A stretch of DNA of 64,000 bases, taken from the NCBI RefSeq assembly GCF_017744045.1, contig NZ_JAGHRD010000018.1; one strand, 5' to 3'. The DNA is from Pelagimonas sp017744045 (GTDB lineage Bacteria; Pseudomonadota; Alphaproteobacteria; Rhodobacterales; Rhodobacteraceae). Positions 60,425-64,000 of this stretch are shown here, one piece after another (position 1 is the stretch's first letter; each line of letters starts with the position of its first letter). The notes beneath the pieces are model-generated. The model did no database searches. It saw only the letters and a list, made by a program, of their open reading frames with translations, and was not told the origin of the DNA. The translations under genes were made by a program, and so were the position numbers.

Positions 60425-60925
60425 ATGACGGCGCAACATAAGCTGGACCGCATTGACGTAAACATCCTGGCCGCCCTGCAACAGAACGGCCGGATCACCA
60501 ATGTTGAGCTATCCGAACTGGTCAATCTGTCCCCTTCTCCGTGTTTGATGCGTGTGAAAAAGCTGCAAAAGGCGGGCTATATCTCTGGTTACACGGCGCT
60601 GATCGACGTTGCAAAGCTGGGTGAGACGCTGACGGTTTTCACCGAATTCACCTTGAAAAATCATCGTCAGATCGATTTTGCCCGTTTTCAGGACGCGCTT
60701 GAAAACATTGATAGCTGTGTCGAATGCCATCTGGTTTCCGGCGGCTATGATTACCTGGCGAAATTTGTCACGGGCGGTATCGTTGACTATCAAAACATCG
60801 TCGAAGCGTTGATTGATAAGGAAATCGGCATTGATAAATACTTTAGCTTTGTCGTGATCAAGACGCCCTTCGTCAAAAACCACATCCCGCTGGCGCGGCT
60901 CTTTGGCGACAAGCTGCGCGATTGA
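60425..60925 (+). CDS. Lrp/AsnC-family regulator
   Basis: A 166-residue Lrp-type protein. Residues 5-65 are the winged helix (LDRIDVNILAALQQNGRITN, VELSELVNLSPSPCLMRVKK) and the remainder the RAM ligand/oligomer domain (LTVFTEFTLKNHRQIDFARF, VECHLVSGGYDYLAKFV). The start is ATG 60425 with a purine-rich GGGAAAGAC upstream; the frame goes back to 60341, into the promoter gap. It likely controls the divergent oxidase operon, and perhaps the transporter convergent with it, in response to an amino acid. Its TGA is directly followed by the stop of the convergent ATPase gene with no base between. Confidence 0.88.
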   Translation: MTAQHKLDRIDVNILAALQQNGRITNVELSELVNLSPSPCLMRVKKLQKAGYISGYTALIDVAKLGETLTVFTEFTLKNHRQIDFARFQDALENIDSCVECHLVSGGYDYLAKFVTGGIVDYQNIVEALIDKEIGIDKYFSFVVIKTPFVKNHIPLARLFGDKLRD

Positions 60926-62587
60926 TCACCGGCCCTGCATCGCGCGTGCAATCTCTGGGTCATGTTCCAGATTGGCCAGCCAATCGGGGTCCAGTTTTGG
61001 CACCGAGGAAATCAGCAGACGCGAATAGGGGTGTTCGGCGCTTTCGCTCATCTTTGCGGCAGGCAGCGCCTCGACCAGTTGGCCCTGATACATGACCAAA
61101 ACGTCGTCACAGATGGCTTCCACGGTTGATAGATCGTGGCTGATGAACATGTAGCTCAGGCCCAGATCGCGCTGCAGGTCCTTTAACAGGTCCAGCATTG
61201 CGGCAGCGACCACCGTATCCAGCGCCGAGGTGATTTCGTCACACAGGATCAGTTCCGGCTCGGCGGCCAGCGCGCGGGCAAAGTTTACCCGTTGCTTTTG
61301 CCCACCTGACAATTCGCCAGGCAATCGGTGACGCATAGCGGCGGGCAATTGCACCATGTCCAACAGCTCGATCACGCGTTTTTCGCGGGTCTTGCTGCTC
61401 ATCCCGTGGTAAAACTGCAAAGGCCTGGCAAGGATTGATCCGACCGATTGGGAGGGGTTCAGGGCTGTATCCGCCAGCTGAAACACAATCTGCACTTTGC
61501 GCAGTTCATCCTTGCTGCGTTGAGCCAGGTCCGGAGCCAATAGGGTGCCGTTTGACACCACATCGCCCTGATAGCGCGGCAAGATACCCGCGACGGCCCG
61601 CGCCAGGGTGGATTTGCCTGACCCGCTCTCGCCGATGACGCCCAGATTGCTGCCGCGTTGCATCTGAAAATTGATGTCGTTCAGGATCTTGATCTGCGGC
61701 GCGCCGTCTTTGAGCGCGCCATATCCGGCAGACAGATTCTTCACCTCGAGTATTGGGGCTTCCTGCCCTGCTTTGTCACTGCTGGCTGAGGCATAAGGCA
61801 CCGGATCAAAGGCAGAAAGAAGCTCCTTGGTATAGGGATGCTGCGGATTTTCCAGAATTTCGCGGGTTGTACCAACCTCTTGAATTTCGCCAGCTTTCAG
61901 AACGATGATGCGATCGGCGATTTGCGCCACAACGGCCAAATCATGGCTGACATAGACCCCGGCCATACCACCCTGCGCCATAACCGAGCGAAAGGCGCGC
62001 AAGACTTCGATCTGGGTGGTCACGTCCAAGGCTGTGGTCGGTTCGTCAAAGATCACCAGCTTGGGATCGCCGATCAGGGCCATAGCGGCTGACAACCGTT
62101 GCAACTGACCACCCGAGACCTGATGCGGATAGCGTTTCCCGACTGTTTCGGGCTCCGGCAAGGCCAAGGCGCGGAACAGCTCCACCGCTTTGGCTTCGGC
62201 TTCGGCGCGCGTCATCAGGTTGTGAATATCGGTGATCTCGATCACCTGATCCATGATGCGTTGCGAGGGGTTAAAGGCGGCGGCGGCCGATTGCGGGATA
62301 TAGGATGCCTCGGTTCCGCGCAGCCTGGCGCGCTGTGTGTCCGTCATGGCAGTGACCTGATGATCCGCCAGTTGAATCGAGCCACCCTTGATCTCACATC
62401 CGGGGCGGCAATGCCCCATCAGTGATAGTGCAATGGTGGTTTTGCCCGACCCGCTTTCGCCGATCAGTGCCACGATCTCGCCGGGTTGGATGTCAAAACT
62501 GACCTTGCGAATGATCTCGACCTGGCGACCGGAATCGGTCACGGCCCCGATGACAAGATCACGAACGGAAACAAGAGGTTGAGTCAT
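60926..62587 (-). CDS. Fused peptide/opine ABC transporter ATPase with two ABC domains (DppD-DppF type)
   Basis: A 553-residue protein joining the two ATPases that are separate in most dipeptide transporters. The first domain has Walker A GESGSGKTTIALSL, signature VSGGQLQRLSAAMAL and Walker B LVIFDEPTTALDV; the second (from about residue 280) has GESGSGKSTLARAV, LSGGQKQRVNFARAL and LILCDEITSALDT. Both look active (the second has DEI for DEP). The start is ATG 62587, overlapping the permease stop; the longer frame lies inside that gene. It energises the permeases at 62587 and 63444; the binding protein must be beyond the window. Confidence 0.9.
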   Translation of the reverse strand: MTQPLVSVRDLVIGAVTDSGRQVEIIRKVSFDIQPGEIVALIGESGSGKTTIALSLMGHCRPGCEIKGGSIQLADHQVTAMTDTQRARLRGTEASYIPQSAAAAFNPSQRIMDQVIEITDIHNLMTRAEAEAKAVELFRALALPEPETVGKRYPHQVSGGQLQRLSAAMALIGDPKLVIFDEPTTALDVTTQIEVLRAFRSVMAQGGMAGVYVSHDLAVVAQIADRIIVLKAGEIQEVGTTREILENPQHPYTKELLSAFDPVPYASASSDKAGQEAPILEVKNLSAGYGALKDGAPQIKILNDINFQMQRGSNLGVIGESGSGKSTLARAVAGILPRYQGDVVSNGTLLAPDLAQRSKDELRKVQIVFQLADTALNPSQSVGSILARPLQFYHGMSSKTREKRVIELLDMVQLPAAMRHRLPGELSGGQKQRVNFARALAAEPELILCDEITSALDTVVAAAMLDLLKDLQRDLGLSYMFISHDLSTVEAICDDVLVMYQGQLVEALPAAKMSESAEHPYSRLLISSVPKLDPDWLANLEHDPEIARAMQGR

Positions 62588-63447
62588 CAGGCGCTCCGGT
62601 CTCGGATTTTCTTGGGGAGGTTGTCGATGAACATGTTCACCGAAATTGTCAGCGAGGCGATGGCGATACAGGGAAAGATCACCGCGGGCGCGCCAAGGCT
62701 CAGGCCTTCGATATTCTCGCGCACCAACCCGCCCCAATCTGCATTGGGTGGCTGCACGCCAATGCCGAGAAAGGACAGGCCCGACAGAACCAGCACGATG
62801 AACACAAAGCGCAAGCCGAGATCGGCCAGAACCGGCCCAAGGATATTGGGCAGGATCTCGGTCCGGATCAGATAGCCGGTCTTTTCGCCACGGGCGCGGG
62901 CGACTGTGACAAAATCCATCGTGTTCACATTCACCGCCAAAGCGCGGGCAAATCGATAGCTGCCCGGCATGTAGATCGCGGCCAAAGTCAGGATCAGAAC
63001 CGGGATGGATGAGCCAACAGCGGCGACAACGACCAGACCAAACAGCAGCGACGGAATGCCGTTGAACGCGTCGAGGAACCGCGACAGCAGCGTGTCAAAC
63101 CAGCCCCCGATCACAGCGGCGATCATGCCAAACACAATCCCGCCTGTGCAGGCCAGCGTGACCCCGGCAAGAGAGATACCAACCGTATAGCGCGCGCCCA
63201 TCAACACGCGGCTAAAGATGTCGCGGCCCAGATAATCTGTGCCCATCCAAAAATCAGAACTGACCGGACCAAAATAATCCCAATCCACCAATTTGCCCGG
63301 CGGATAGGGCGTGATCAGCGGGGCAATGATGGCCACCACAGCCCAGAACAGGATCACCGCCAAGCCGATTTTGCCGGTCGTGTTAAAGGCATACCCAAAG
63401 CGCAACCGTTCTTTTGGCCGGATCATGTCGTCAGAGTCTTGCATCAT
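62587..63447 (-). CDS. Peptide/nickel-type ABC transporter permease (DppC type)
   Basis: A 286-residue permease: an N-terminal OppC-like segment (LRFGYAFNTTGKIGLAVILFW), the family motif GTDYLGRDIFSRVLMGARYT and the EAA loop DFVTVARARGEKTGYLIRTE, ending in five to six membrane segments. It overlaps both neighbours by four bases or fewer. With its partner it likely imports a peptide, opine or other amino compound used by the oxidase operon at 54809-60254. Confidence 0.9.
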   Translation of the reverse strand: MMQDSDDMIRPKERLRFGYAFNTTGKIGLAVILFWAVVAIIAPLITPYPPGKLVDWDYFGPVSSDFWMGTDYLGRDIFSRVLMGARYTVGISLAGVTLACTGGIVFGMIAAVIGGWFDTLLSRFLDAFNGIPSLLFGLVVVAAVGSSIPVLILTLAAIYMPGSYRFARALAVNVNTMDFVTVARARGEKTGYLIRTEILPNILGPVLADLGLRFVFIVLVLSGLSFLGIGVQPPNADWGGLVRENIEGLSLGAPAVIFPCIAIASLTISVNMFIDNLPKKIRDRSA

Positions 63448-64000
63448 TTGCGAAGCCTTGGGTTTGAGAGGGTGGCAATGACGTCAGCCAGCGTGATGAG
63501 GCTTAGATAGCTGACGCAGAAAACCATGGCGCAGGATTGGATCAAGGGCAGGTCTCGGGTTGCCACGGCATCCACCATCAGCTTGGCCACGCCGGGATAG
63601 TTGAAAACGGTTTCCACAATGATGACCCCGCCAACGAGGTAGGACAGCGACAAGGCCACCGCATTGGCAATCGGCCCCAGGGCATTGGGCAATGCGTGGC
63701 GCAACACCATGCGCCGCCGGCTGGCCCCCTTCAAAAGCGCCATTTCCACATAGGGCGTGTTTATGGTTTCGATCACGGCGGCGCGGGTCATGCGGATCAT
63801 CTGGGCCGAGACCACGCAGGTCAGCGTGATCACCGGCATCGCATAGGCCTTGAGCAGAGCAGCGAAATTGCTGGCATCGGCACCATAGCTGAGGGCGGGT
63901 AGCCAACCGAGCCAGACCGCGAAAATCAGCACCGCCAGGGTCGCCACCATGAATTCCGGCACCGAGATCACCGAAATCGTCGCGATCGACACCGCCCGAT
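63444..64000 (-). CDS. Peptide/nickel-type ABC transporter permease (DppB type), 5' truncated by window edge
   Basis: The C-terminal part of a DppB-like permease. The frame remains open to the last base of the window, so the N-terminal part lies outside. Visible are ISVPEFMVATLAVLIFAVWLG, the EAA loop YVEMALLKGASRRRMVLRHA and LSLSYLVGGVIIVETVFNYPG, a DppB hallmark. It is upstream in the operon of the DppC-type permease, with a 4-base overlap. Confidence 0.88.
   Translation of the reverse strand, partial: RAVSIATISVISVPEFMVATLAVLIFAVWLGWLPALSYGADASNFAALLKAYAMPVITLTCVVSAQMIRMTRAAVIETINTPYVEMALLKGASRRRMVLRHALPNALGPIANAVALSLSYLVGGVIIVETVFNYPGVAKLMVDAVATRDLPLIQSCAMVFCVSYLSLITLADVIATLSNPRLRK

Overview
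The window reads as part of an extrachromosomal replicon (plasmid or chromid) of an alphaproteobacterium of the Rhodobacteraceae (Roseobacter group). The evidence is a RepB-type (Rep_3) initiator next to an iteron-bearing origin, diverging from a parAB pair at 25978-29798; dense, tightly overlapping ATGA-coupled operons; and gene content typical of roseobacter accessory replicons (many ABC and TRAP transporters, Gfo/Idh/MocA oxidoreductases, GMC dehydrogenases). The genus cannot be fixed from the sequence alone.

Layout. 1-5485: end of a haem ABC ATPase gene (hmuV), a very large multi-domain glycosyltransferase and an unrecognised protein. 5496-5971: an argE remnant ending in an inverted repeat, then a promoter carrying two copies of a 12-bp palindrome. 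5972-18619: a ten-gene catabolic operon (Gfo/Idh/MocA, CoA-transferase, enoyl-CoA hydratase, aldehyde dehydrogenase, GtsABC-like sugar ABC transporter with its ATPase, two GMC dehydrogenases, Dabb protein), closed by a 260-bp MITE-like element and followed by a LacI-type regulator. 20224-23537 (minus): a second unit (flavoprotein plus Gfo/Idh/MocA) whose promoter carries the same palindrome, so both units look like one regulon. 23711-24327: AbrB-type antitoxin and Doc toxin. 24313-25800: a decayed sugar locus (lacI, TIM-barrel isomerase and Gfo/Idh/MocA remnants). 25838-29818: a palindromic repeat, the replication and partition module, and a possible centromere.

30007-38614: GntR regulator, Gfo/Idh/MocA enzyme, DapA-family enzyme, CUT1 sugar ABC transporter and a cytoplasmic apiosidase-like (DUF5060/DUF4038) glycoside hydrolase. 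38631-48333: FGGY kinase, split transketolase, xylose-isomerase-like isomerase, CUT2 ABC transporter with a DUF2291 lipoprotein, and a DeoR regulator; this gene set matches the transketolase route of D-apiose catabolism. 48455-54728: uronate and pectin module (KduI, KdgF, TRAP transporter, UxaC, GntR). Together 30007-54728 can be read as a plant-pectin island able to take apiose- and uronate-containing fragments (RG-II or the apiogalacturonan of seagrasses) into central metabolism; this substrate assignment is inference.

54809-64000: an operon of FAD amine/amino-acid oxidase, two aldehyde dehydrogenases and a tartrate/D-malate-dehydrogenase-like enzyme, with a divergent Lrp regulator and a dipeptide-type ABC transporter running off the window edge; it looks like uptake and oxidation of an unidentified amine or amino-acid derivative. 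All four solute-binding-protein genes that are followed by permease genes (10896, 32951, 43226, 51491) have a strong hairpin between binding protein and next gene, which suggests a shared way of over-expressing the binding protein. No tRNA, rRNA or CRISPR array was seen.
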